Shown: positions 1-7,070 of the stretch, in pieces | Position numbering within the stretch: position 1 is the stretch's first letter | Layout of the letters: every line of letters begins with the position of its first letter | Origin: CAZHEV01 sp964531335 [NCBI: uncultured bacterium] | GTDB lineage: Bacteria > Eisenbacteria > RBG-16-71-46 > CAZHEV01 | Direction of reading: 5' to 3' | NCBI GenBank assembly: GCA_964531335.1 | Contig: CAZHEV010000003.1 | Span: forward strand, 186,001 to 250,000 | DNA: 64,000 bases | Notes under the pieces: generated by a model | What the model was told of the DNA's origin: nothing | The model's database searches: none | The model's input: the letters and a program-made list of their open reading frames with translations, nothing else | Made by a program: the position numbers and the translations under genes

Positions 1-1083
1 TTGTCCGTTCGCGACCAGGTCGGGCTTTATACGGCCGTCGTCGGTCGGCCCCCAACTGCTGAAACTCGTCACCGCCACGTCGGAGGGTTGCGTGTAACCG
101 TCATAGATATCGTTCACCGCGCCTACCACTATTATGTTTTTCGCGGTTTCGGGCGAGCTCAGACAGTCGTAGTGATCCGCGCCTCCGTCTATCTCGTGGT
201 GGTCGTTGTCCCAGACCCATCCTCCGTCCCAATGATAGTGATAGCCCGAGCCCCCGGGGCCGATGTCATTCCTGTGGTTGCCGGCCGAGCTGACTATGGT
301 GTAGTAGGGCGCGTCGTAGGAGATTTCGTCCCAGTCCCTGGCGTGCGAGTCGTAGAACCCGAACTTCCAGTCCTCCGTCGTGCTCACGGACAGATCGCCG
401 TACCAGTACCAGTCACCGTCGTAGTCCCAGCCGGCGACGTAGCCGTAGGAGTGGTTGGACACGTTCATCCCCGATGCCGCCGCCGAGGCCATCTCCGATT
501 CGTCGTTGCTCCAGTCGTAAGCGGCGAGGTTCGCCTCGTAAGACATCCCCTTTGCCGATGAAACGACTCCGGCCGCGATCATCGTGCCGGCCACGTGAGT
601 GGCGTGATAGTGCGTGCCGCCGGGACTGTCAATCTGGGTAACCCGGCCCCCGAACTCCTGGTGGGTGGTCAGGACTCCCCCTCCGTCCCATACTCCCAGC
701 TCGCCCAGCGCCGTGCCCGCCCCCGTCAGGGAATGGCCGTAGCCTTGCCCGGGCCAGACCGGTCTCGTGCTGACGGTTCTGGCGGCGGTCAAGTTATGGA
801 CCTCGTAGTAGCGGGGTATTCCCCTCTCGGTTACGTACATCAGCTCCTTGTCCTCGGATCGATTGAGAGCGACCTGGGCCGGGTCGGTGCTCCGGAGCAG
901 CTCTCTGTAGGCAGGCCCTCTGCCTTCGAGGAACTTGGCCTGCAGCCGGAGAGCCAGGGCATCGAGGGTTGACTTGTCCGTCTGCGGACGGGATCTCCCT
1001 GAGGGCTCCTGCGCAAGGGCCGGCGAGATCAGGGTCGAAAGGGCCAACAGCACTGGGGCGATCAGGCGACGAGAGAGAAGCAT
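1..1083 (-). CDS. Secreted subtilisin-like serine protease (S8), C-terminus cut by window edge
   Basis: Read on the minus strand, an ATG at 1083 preceded by AAAGGAG opens a frame of 361 codons that runs off base 1. Residues 1-25 form a signal peptide (RR, leucine-rich core, cleavage after ALA). The catalytic Asp is D133 in GVWDGGGV and the catalytic His is H163 in HATHVAGT, a classic S8 motif. An SAGN motif supplies the oxyanion Asn, and SFSSWGPTDDGRIKPDL near the end is the segment that precedes the catalytic Ser, which lies outside the window. About 100 residues between the signal and the Asp may be a short pro-region. It should be exported and act on proteins in the periplasm or outside the cell. 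Any C-terminal sorting domain is not visible. Confidence 0.88.
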   Translation of the reverse strand, partial: MLLSRRLIAPVLLALSTLISPALAQEPSGRSRPQTDKSTLDALALRLQAKFLEGRGPAYRELLRSTDPAQVALNRSEDKELMYVTERGIPRYYEVHNLTAARTVSTRPVWPGQGYGHSLTGAGTALGELGVWDGGGVLTTHQEFGGRVTQIDSPGGTHYHATHVAGTMIAAGVVSSAKGMSYEANLAAYDWSNDESEMASAAASGMNVSNHSYGYVAGWDYDGDWYWYGDLSVSTTEDWKFGFYDSHARDWDEISYDAPYYTIVSSAGNHRNDIGPGGSGYHYHWDGGWVWDNDHHEIDGGADHYDCLSSPETAKNIIVVGAVNDIYDGYTQPSDVAVTSFSSWGPTDDGRIKPDLVANGQ

Positions 1084-1522
1084 TCGCTGCTCCTTTCCAC
1101 GGAACGGCGGGGCCTATGACGAGTCCCCGTAACCGGTGTGAACCTGCACGCTCCCATTGCCATAGAAAGACGCCGGCCACTTCGGTCGCTTGGGTAGAAC
1201 TGCCGGGGGAGGACGGCCGAGCGGCTTGACGCCGGGAGCACTCGACAAGTACTCGATGCAAGAAAGGCTCCCGTGACTCCCGGAGAGCACTTACTATTAT
1301 TGTAACACAGGCTCCTTCCGGTGCCAAGACTAACCGTCTGCGAAGCAACCAGTTGTGCTGTGCCTCTCCTAACGGCAACCTCGCGCGGCGGTTATCCCGC
1401 TCCGATAAGAGAGTTGGTTGTGTGAGGCGGCACGACCGAATGTTGCGAATCGCCGGGTGCCGTGCAATTCTAAAGGTGGAGTTTTGGGCAAGGGCGCGTA
1501 AGCGCGATCTTTGGAGGCGAAG
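1084..1522. other. Intergenic region between divergent subtilase and zinc-ribbon genes
   Basis: These 439 bases separate two divergent genes. They hold the minus-strand subtilase promoter (1299-1327) and its leader. I see no RNA gene, no repeat and no convincing coding frame. A GGAGG ribosome site for the next gene lies at 1513-1517. Confidence 0.6.
1299..1327 (-). promoter_or_regulatory. Sigma-70-type promoter of the subtilase gene
   Basis: On the minus strand TTGGCA (1322-1327) and TACAAT (1299-1304) are separated by exactly 17 bp. Transcription would start near 1292, giving a leader of about 200 nt before the ATG at 1083. Each hexamer has one mismatch to consensus. No other convincing promoter is seen in the gap. 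Confidence 0.5.
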
Positions 1523-1816
1523 ATGTACTGCCACTTCTGCGGGGCAAAGATCCATACTGGTGACAGGGTGGACTTCAGGGCGGAGTGCGACTCGTGCGGA
1601 AGAGACGCCCATGTCTGCGTCAACTGTTCGCTCTATGACCCCGGTGCGCACAACATGTGCAGGGAGCCGCAGGCGGAATGGGTTTCGGACAGGGAGAAGG
1701 CCAACAGGTGCGAGTACTTCCGTCCCTCCGCGTCTCCCGGCAAGCGCTCAAAGCGGGCCGAGGACGCCAGGTCCAAGCTGGATTCGCTCTTCAAGAAGAG
1801 CGAGGGTGAAAGCTGA
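1523..1816 (+). CDS. Small cysteine-rich zinc-ribbon protein, function unknown
   Basis: This 97-residue protein has eight cysteines arranged as C3-x2-C6, C22-x2-C25, C32-x2-C35, C46 and C63, around the phrase CREPQAEWV. Paired CxxC motifs imply one or two structural zinc sites. The tail is charged and serine/lysine-rich. I chose the ATG at 1523 because GGAGG ends 5 nt upstream; an in-frame TTG at 1511 would overlap that site. I recall similar short proteins as hypotheticals in several phyla but know no function. It stands alone, convergent to ridA. Confidence 0.72.
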   Translation: MYCHFCGAKIHTGDRVDFRAECDSCGRDAHVCVNCSLYDPGAHNMCREPQAEWVSDREKANRCEYFRPSASPGKRSKRAEDARSKLDSLFKKSEGES

Positions 1817-1837
1817 GAAGGCGACCGCGATCGCCGG

Positions 1838-1866
1838 GGAGGTCCCGCCGCCAGGCAGGGACCTCC
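1838..1866. terminator. Hairpin terminator between convergent genes
   Basis: GGAGGTCCC (1838-1846) pairs with GGGACCTCC (1858-1866) across an 11-nt loop, a 9-bp GC-rich stem 22 bases past the zinc-ribbon stop. TTCTTCTT follows after two G residues, so the hairpin may work as an intrinsic terminator for the plus strand. Confidence 0.45.
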
Positions 1867-1959
1867 GGTTCTTCTTCGGGGTCCTGGTCGCGCATTATGC
1901 CCCGGCCGGGTCTTGTCCGGCCGTGCCCGGTTTCCCTTGAGCTGGGCCCGGAACGGGCG

Positions 1960-2343
1960 TCAAGCGAGGGCGACCACGTCTATCTCGACAAGGGCTCCCG
2001 CCGGCAGGCCCTTGACCGCGATGGCGCTTCTTGCGGGTTTCGCGGCTGCGAAGTGCTCGGTGTAGACCTCGTTCATCGCCCCGAAGTCGCTCATGTCGGA
2101 GAGATAGACGCCCGCTCTAACGACCTTGGAGAGAGAGGATCCCGAGGCCTCGAGCACGACCTTCAAGTTCTCGATCGCGCGGGCGGTCTGCTCCTTGACC
2201 CCTCCTTCGACCATCTTTCCGGTGGACGGATCCAAGCCGACCTGTCCGGATAGAAAGACGAAGGGGCCGGCTACTACCGCCTGCTCATAAGGCCCGATGG
2301 GAAGAGGCGCGGATTCGGTTCTCACTGCTCGTCTCTCGCTCAC
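1960..2343 (-). CDS. ridA: RidA family 2-iminobutanoate/2-iminopropanoate deaminase
   Basis: This is a 127-residue RidA/YjgF/UK114 protein, the family's usual length. RidA hydrolyses reactive enamines/imines made by PLP dehydratases to 2-oxoacids, and so protects PLP enzymes. The family signature is clear: PIGPYEQAVVAGPFVFLSGQ near the N-terminus, and PARSAIAVKGLPAGALVEID, which carries the conserved substrate-binding Arg and the Glu near the C-terminus. The GTG at 2343 is chosen over an upstream TTG because AAAGGAG lies 8 nt before it. It lies downstream of the kinase/regulator pair on the same strand, about 80 bp after the regulator, and may be read through from it. Confidence 0.88.
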   Translation of the reverse strand: MSERRAVRTESAPLPIGPYEQAVVAGPFVFLSGQVGLDPSTGKMVEGGVKEQTARAIENLKVVLEASGSSLSKVVRAGVYLSDMSDFGAMNEVYTEHFAAAKPARSAIAVKGLPAGALVEIDVVALA

Positions 2344-2421
2344 TTTGCTTGCTCCTTTCCTATGTAGCACGTGCAGGCAGTTGCTCGGCCCGTGGCCGGG
2401 GACATGTTTCAGGCGGGCGGG

Positions 2422-3777
2422 TCACTTTGACTGCGGTTCTGTCAGGCCGTACTTCTTAATGCGATATAGTAGCACGTGACGGGGAATGTCAAGGAGCTTC
2501 GCCGCCTTGGACTTGTTCCATCCGCTCTTCTGGAGGGCCTCGAACACCATCTTCTTCTCCGCGTCGGGGAGCGACAATTGCCTGCTCGCTTCCGGCCCCC
2601 GTTCCCTGGGCTTGGGATCGAAAGCGCCGAAATCCCGGGGAAGATCTTCCATGGTGAGCCGGTCGGAGCTTCTCAGAAGCACCATGCGCTCGATCAAGTT
2701 CTGAAGCTCCCTGACGTTGCCGGGCCAGCGGTAGTCGATCAGCCGTTTCATGAGCTCGGAGTCGATCGAAACCTCGGCGCCCCCGGCCACTCGGCGCAGA
2801 AACTCCCGGGCGAGCAGTGCAACGTCTTCTTTTCTCTCCCTCAGGCTGGGAACCCTTATCGGGACCACGTTCAAACGGTAGTACAGATCCTCCCTGAAGG
2901 ACCCGTCCCTGACGCGCTCCTCGAGACTCGTGTTGGTGGCGGCTATCAACCGCACGTCGCATTCGCCGGGCCTCTCGGCGCCGATCGGCTCGATAACGCG
3001 CTCCTGGAGGACGCGCAGCAGCTTGGCTTGAAGGTCGAAGGCGAGCTCGCTGACCTCGTCCAGAAGCAGCGTCCCTCCGTCCGCGAGCGCGAACTTCCCG
3101 CGCTTGTTCCTGACCGCGCCGGTGAAGGCGCCCTTCACGTGCCCGAAAAGCTCCGACTCCAGCAGATCCTTTGGTATCGCGGCGCAGTTGACTGCCACGA
3201 ACTCCCTGTGCTGCCTCGGGCTCATGGAATGCATCGTGCGCGCGACCAGCTCCTTCCCGGTGCCGGACTCGCCTATCAGAAGGACCGTGGCGTCCGTCGC
3301 GGCGATCTTCTCGACGGTCTCCATCATCTCCGCGAAGCTCCTGCCGGCCCCCATCAATCGGTCTCTCTGTGAGGTGGCGTTCAACTCCTGACGGAGCCGC
3401 CGGTTCTCGCGCTCGAGCGTGTCGAACTTCAGGGCCTTGTCGATCGCGACGAAGAGCTCCTCGTCCTCGAAAGGCTTGGTTATGTAGTCGAACGCGCCGA
3501 GCTTCACCGCCTGAACGGCCTGCGAGATAGTCGCATAAGCCGTAATCAGGATGACTTTTATTCCGGGCCTGAGCGATATCGCCCTCTCGAGGAGCTCGAT
3601 GCCGTCGATCTTGGGCATGCGAATGTCCGAGATCAGCAGGTCGATAGGGCTCTCTTCGAGGATACCGACGGCCCGGCGTCCGTCCGCCGCGGAAACGACG
3701 TCGAACCCTCGCTTGCTCAGCTTGAACTCCAGCACCCGCCTGAGGGAGGTGTCGTCGTCCGCGAGCAGTATTCGCAT
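2422..3777 (-). CDS. NtrC-family sigma-54-dependent response regulator
   Basis: The 451 residues show three domains in order. A receiver domain (about 1-115) has the acidic pocket DDD at 7-9, phospho-acceptor D51 in SDIRMPKIDG and K101 in TKPF. The AAA+ domain has Walker A GESGTGKE, the sigma-54 contact GAFTGA, and Walker B in GGTLLLDEVSEL. A C-terminal Fis-type helix-turn-helix (WNKSKAAKLLDIPRHVLLYRIKK) ends the protein. Phosphorylated protein should bind upstream sites and activate RpoN promoters. Its gene starts 6 bp after the kinase gene, so the two form one transcription unit. The operon diverges from the metal-efflux operon, whose upstream region has a sigma-54-like promoter, so metal efflux is the likeliest target (compare ZraSR). 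Confidence 0.93.
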   Translation of the reverse strand: MRILLADDDTSLRRVLEFKLSKRGFDVVSAADGRRAVGILEESPIDLLISDIRMPKIDGIELLERAISLRPGIKVILITAYATISQAVQAVKLGAFDYITKPFEDEELFVAIDKALKFDTLERENRRLRQELNATSQRDRLMGAGRSFAEMMETVEKIAATDATVLLIGESGTGKELVARTMHSMSPRQHREFVAVNCAAIPKDLLESELFGHVKGAFTGAVRNKRGKFALADGGTLLLDEVSELAFDLQAKLLRVLQERVIEPIGAERPGECDVRLIAATNTSLEERVRDGSFREDLYYRLNVVPIRVPSLRERKEDVALLAREFLRRVAGGAEVSIDSELMKRLIDYRWPGNVRELQNLIERMVLLRSSDRLTMEDLPRDFGAFDPKPRERGPEASRQLSLPDAEKKMVFEALQKSGWNKSKAAKLLDIPRHVLLYRIKKYGLTEPQSK

Positions 3778-3783
3778 AGTGAT

Positions 3784-4842
3784 CTACTCCTTGGGGGACA
3801 GTGGGAGCCGCACTGACGCCACCGCTCCGCCCCCGGTCTTGTTATCAAGAGATATCTCGCCTCCATGCCTCTCGACTATGGACTTGGCTATGGCAAGTCC
3901 AAGTCCCGTTCCGGACGGCTTGGAGCTGAAAAAAGGCTCGAATACCCTTTTCATATCGCCCTCGGGGATCCCGGGGCCGCTATCCTCCACCTCTGCCAGC
4001 GCGCGGCCGTCTCGGGCGTCCGCGGACAGAAGGATGCGCACCGCGGACCCGCGGTCCGAGGCCTCCAGGGCGTTGAGCAGTAGATTGAGCAGGACCTGAT
4101 GCATCTTTTCACCGTCCCCTTCTATGTACACCTCGTCCTGCGTGTCCTCTAGGACCTCGACCCCGCGCCTGCTTGCCTGCGCCCTGACCTGCTTCACCGC
4201 GCTGCGGACGGCCTCGGAAAGGTCGAAGCGCCGCGAGTCGGTCTCGGACGGCCGGGCGAACTCGAGAAAATCGGTAACCGACCTGTCGATCCGTTTTATC
4301 TCCTTGACCACTATCTGCCTGAACTCTTGTTTTTCCGAAGCGGAGGTGGACTCGTCGCCGAGGATCTCCATCGCCCCTTTGATAGACGCAAGTGGGTTCT
4401 TTATCTCGTGAGCCATGCCGGCCGCGATTCTGCCGACAAGGGAGAACCTCTGAGAGCGCTCCAGCTGGACCCTTGCGTCATGGGCCCTCTTGCGCGCTTT
4501 CAACTCCTTGTCGATCAGGGCGCCGGCCAGCACGGCGATCGCGAAATAGAAGACTATCTCCGCCAGCTCGTCGGCGAGGCGATTCGGCTCGAGCCCCGCT
4601 CTCGTCAGGTAAGGTATCAACAGGAGCGATATGACGGCCGCGGCAAGCACCCCTCCGCGGATGCCGAACCACGCGGCGGAGATAACGATGGGTATGTAGC
4701 AGAACCGCCCGTGTATGGCGTGCAGCCAGTGAACTTGCCCGAAGAACGGCTCGACCAGCCAACCGTAGTGCACCCCGAGCGTAACGGCCACCACCCCGGA
4801 GAGGATGGCTATCTTTGAAGCGTTCGCCCTAGGTTTCCACAC
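3784..4842 (-). CDS. Membrane sensor histidine kinase, partner of the sigma-54 activator
   Basis: The N-terminal part of about 115 residues has four hydrophobic stretches (SGVVAVTLGVHYGWL, FCYIPIVISAAWFGIRGG, VLAAAVISLLLIPYL, IVFYFAIAVLAGALI), resembling the KdpD/DUF4118-type membrane module with almost no periplasmic loop. A short coiled coil leads to the HisKA box MAHEIKNPLASIKG and a HATPase with the N box (LLNLLLNALEAS), DSGPGIP and GTGLGLAIAKS. A GTG at 4842 follows GGGGGA at good spacing; the upstream TTG at 4875 has no ribosome site. It should autophosphorylate on the box His and pass phosphate to D51 of the regulator encoded 6 bp downstream. The signal is unknown; the neighbouring efflux genes suggest metal or envelope stress. 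Confidence 0.9.
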   Translation of the reverse strand: MWKPRANASKIAILSGVVAVTLGVHYGWLVEPFFGQVHWLHAIHGRFCYIPIVISAAWFGIRGGVLAAAVISLLLIPYLTRAGLEPNRLADELAEIVFYFAIAVLAGALIDKELKARKRAHDARVQLERSQRFSLVGRIAAGMAHEIKNPLASIKGAMEILGDESTSASEKQEFRQIVVKEIKRIDRSVTDFLEFARPSETDSRRFDLSEAVRSAVKQVRAQASRRGVEVLEDTQDEVYIEGDGEKMHQVLLNLLLNALEASDRGSAVRILLSADARDGRALAEVEDSGPGIPEGDMKRVFEPFFSSKPSGTGLGLAIAKSIVERHGGEISLDNKTGGGAVASVRLPLSPKE

Positions 4843-5175
4843 CTTGATGATTCCCCCTGATCTCACAACTGGCAATGGTCGTGCCTAATTCCCCCGTGAC
4901 CGAACCATGCTTGTAACGAATTCTTTCATAGTGCGTTACACAGCCCGATCCCGGGCTGCCAGAGGGATTCTGAACGGGTGTTCAGAGAATAGTATACACA
5001 ACCGTAGCATATTGTGCGTAAATGGACAATATTCTACTGAAAAAAGGGTGAAAAAAGGGTCGATCACGGGGCGATCGATTCGTAACTCTCGTATTGTCAG
5101 GTGCTTAGATCGCTTGGCATGGAGCTTGATCCTACAATTTAGCGATTGGCCAGGAACGGACAAGGGAGGGGCGCC
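4843..5175. promoter_or_regulatory. Divergent control region between the two-component system and the metal-efflux operon
   Basis: This 333-bp region is visibly more AT-rich than its surroundings. It holds two adjacent hairpin-forming inverted repeats, CAGCCCG-ATCC-CGGGCTG (4941-4958) and TCTGAAC-GGGT-GTTCAGA (4969-4986). An 11-bp tandem direct repeat TGAAAAAAGGG lies at 5038-5048 and 5049-5059. A further inverted repeat, CGATC-N7-GATCG, is at 5061-5077. Downstream is the sigma-54-like site at 5115-5130. Upstream palindromes plus a -24/-12 element is the usual architecture of an NtrC-type activated promoter. Confidence 0.55.
5115..5130 (+). promoter_or_regulatory. Sigma-54-like promoter of the metal-efflux operon
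   Basis: TGGCATG-GAGC-TTGAT matches the -24/-12 consensus TGGCACG-N4-TTGCW in spacing and in all but two bases. One mismatch is the -12 C, here A, which is a real weakness. The start would fall near 5140, 36 bases before the first gene. A TACAAT at 5133-5138 lacks a -35 partner at 16-18 bp, so sigma-70 use looks poorer. Confidence 0.45.
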
Positions 5176-6531
5176 ATGAAGCACATTCTCTCCATAGCGG
5201 CGATCGTCTTCGGAGCGGCCGGAGCCACCGGGGAGCCGGGGGCCGCGGTGCCTGCGTGGAATCCGATAACGGCGGATTCTCTCGGCGCGGCCTTCGAAGA
5301 GCCGGGCGCGGCGGCGGTCGAGATAGACTCGACCTTCACGCTCGATGACTACCTGAGGCTGGCGGCGCAACGGAGTCCGGCCTTGAGGGCCGCCTTCTTC
5401 GAATGGCGGGCCGCGGTCGAGAGGTCGGGCTACGCCGGTTCTCTTCCCGAGCCTGTCCTGACCTACACGCGCTTCTTGGAGAACGTGGAGACGCGGGTGG
5501 GGCCGCAGAATCAGCGCCTCAGTCTGAGGCAGTCCTATCCATGGTTCGGGACTCTCGGCGCCAGGGAGGATGTGGCACTCGAAGAGGCGAACTCCGCCTA
5601 TGGCAGGTTTGAGGCCGAGCGGCTCAGGACCTTCTATCGGGTCAAGTCTGCGTTCTACCAGTACTACTTCCTGGGCAGGCGGATAGCCCTGGCCGAGGAG
5701 AACATGGAGCTTTTGAGGTTCTGGGAGTCGGTGGTGCGCACGAAGTACAAGACGGCCCTGAGACAACATCCGGACGTAATCCGAGCGCAGGTGGAGTTGG
5801 GCAAGCTCGAGGATCTGGTGCTGTCGCTGAAGGACGAGGTGGACGCCGCGGCTGCGAGGCTTGGAGCCGTACTCAATCTGCCTCGCTCCACGTCCTTGCC
5901 TGTGCCGGGGGCGGTGCAGGTGAAGGAGCGGGAGCTGGATGGTCGAGGCGTGGTGAAAGCGGCCGTGGAGCATAATCCCGACCTGAGGGCCCTGCGGCAC
6001 CTCGCGGACAAGGAAGAGGCGGCGGTCCGACTGGCGAAGAAATCGTACTATCCGGATCTCTTCTTCGGTGTGGACTATATCGAGACAGGCGAGGCGATCA
6101 ATCCCGCGACTTCGGAGAGCGGCAAGGATGCCTGGATGGTCGGCGTGGGCGTTGAGCTCCCCGTCTGGTTCGGCAAGTACAAGGCGATGACCAGGGAGGC
6201 GAAGGCTCGGCGCGCGCGTGCCAGATACATGATACAGGAGTCGCAGAATGAGCTTGCGGCGCTCGCGGAGAAGGTGAAGTTCGAGCACGACGACGCGTTG
6301 CGCAAAGTGAGGCTGTACCGGGACGGCCTGGTGCCGAAGGCAAAGCAATCGCTCAACGCCAGCTACACGGCCTATCAGGCCGGAGAGCTGAGCTTCCTGG
6401 ACGTGCTCGACGCGCAGCGCCGGCTCCTGGACTTTCAGCTGGAGTTCGAGCGCTCCGTTTCCAGGCTTGGGACGAAACAGGCCGAGATCGAGATGATAAC
6501 CGCTAGGCCCGTAGACGAGCTGGCCATCTAG
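5176..6531 (+). CDS. TolC-family outer-membrane efflux protein (CusC-like)
   Basis: The 451-residue protein opens with a signal peptide (MKHILSIAAIVFGAAGATG). It then shows the long amphipathic helices of OEP/TolC proteins, for example LDDYLRLAAQRSPALRAAFFEW early on and a matching second-half helix TAYQAGELSFLDVLDAQRRLLDFQLEFE. Two OEP repeats fit its length. It should trimerise into the outer-membrane duct of the RND pump encoded downstream. The ATG at 5176 has GGGAGGGG just upstream; an in-frame ATG at 5146 does not. First gene of a four-gene operon. Confidence 0.88.
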   Translation: MKHILSIAAIVFGAAGATGEPGAAVPAWNPITADSLGAAFEEPGAAAVEIDSTFTLDDYLRLAAQRSPALRAAFFEWRAAVERSGYAGSLPEPVLTYTRFLENVETRVGPQNQRLSLRQSYPWFGTLGAREDVALEEANSAYGRFEAERLRTFYRVKSAFYQYYFLGRRIALAEENMELLRFWESVVRTKYKTALRQHPDVIRAQVELGKLEDLVLSLKDEVDAAAARLGAVLNLPRSTSLPVPGAVQVKERELDGRGVVKAAVEHNPDLRALRHLADKEEAAVRLAKKSYYPDLFFGVDYIETGEAINPATSESGKDAWMVGVGVELPVWFGKYKAMTREAKARRARARYMIQESQNELAALAEKVKFEHDDALRKVRLYRDGLVPKAKQSLNASYTAYQAGELSFLDVLDAQRRLLDFQLEFERSVSRLGTKQAEIEMITARPVDELAI

Positions 6532-6558
6532 TGGTCGGCCGAGAGAGGGGAGTACGTC

Positions 6559-7038
6559 ATGTCTGTCTTTAGAATCACCCTGACGGCTCTTGCGTTGGCC
6601 GCGCTCCCGGCGGGAGCGGCCCAGGAGGGAGATCGCGTGGAATTGAAGATGCAGACCCGCTGCCCTGTAATGGGAGGCGTGATCGATTCGACGGCGTTCA
6701 CCGACATCCAAGGACAAAGGGTCTACCACTGCTGCGCGGGATGCTCGAAGATGCTCGAGGCGGATCCCGACAAGTACTTCAAGAAGGCCGCCGCGGACAG
6801 CGTGCTCTTCGAGAACATCCAGGTGGCCTGCCCGGTGTCGGGCGAGCCGCTGGAGGAGAAGTCGGTGTACGCGGACTACGAAGGCCGGCGCGTCTTCTTC
6901 TGTTGCGAGAACTGCGTGGGGTCCTTTGCGGAGGATCCGCATAAATACCTGAAGAGGTTGGATGAGATGCCGGAGGATCCGGCCAAGGCCGAGGCTATGG
7001 GCGGTTGCCCGCACCATGAGCCCGAGCGCTCCCACTAA
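6559..7038 (+). CDS. Secreted protein with two TRASH/YHS-like metal-binding domains
   Basis: A 159-residue exported protein with a signal peptide ending near GAAQ. It carries two copies of a YHS/TRASH-like metal site: CPVMGGVIDS...YHCCAGCSKML...DPDKYF and CPVSGEPLEE...FFCCENCVGSF...DPHKYL. Each copy pairs a CPV motif with a CCxxC motif about 30 residues later, then ends in a DPxKY(F/L) helix. The tail is His-rich (CPHHEPERSH). By family it should bind a soft or transition metal. Sitting between the outer-membrane and adaptor genes of an RND pump, it may be a periplasmic chaperone delivering metal to the pump, analogous to but unrelated to CusF. The duplication is unusual. Confidence 0.8.
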   Translation: MSVFRITLTALALAALPAGAAQEGDRVELKMQTRCPVMGGVIDSTAFTDIQGQRVYHCCAGCSKMLEADPDKYFKKAAADSVLFENIQVACPVSGEPLEEKSVYADYEGRRVFFCCENCVGSFAEDPHKYLKRLDEMPEDPAKAEAMGGCPHHEPERSH

Positions 7039-7070
7039 AGAGCGCTATTTGCAGCCGGGGGAGAGAAGCC

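Noticed and set aside
1-561. Plus-strand open frame over the subtilase
   Set aside because: Antisense shadow; the minus strand carries clear S8 catalytic motifs and a signal peptide.
4936-7035. Long minus-strand open frame opposite the efflux genes
   Set aside because: Antisense shadow of GC-rich coding sequence, with no domain and heavy His/Arg/Leu bias.
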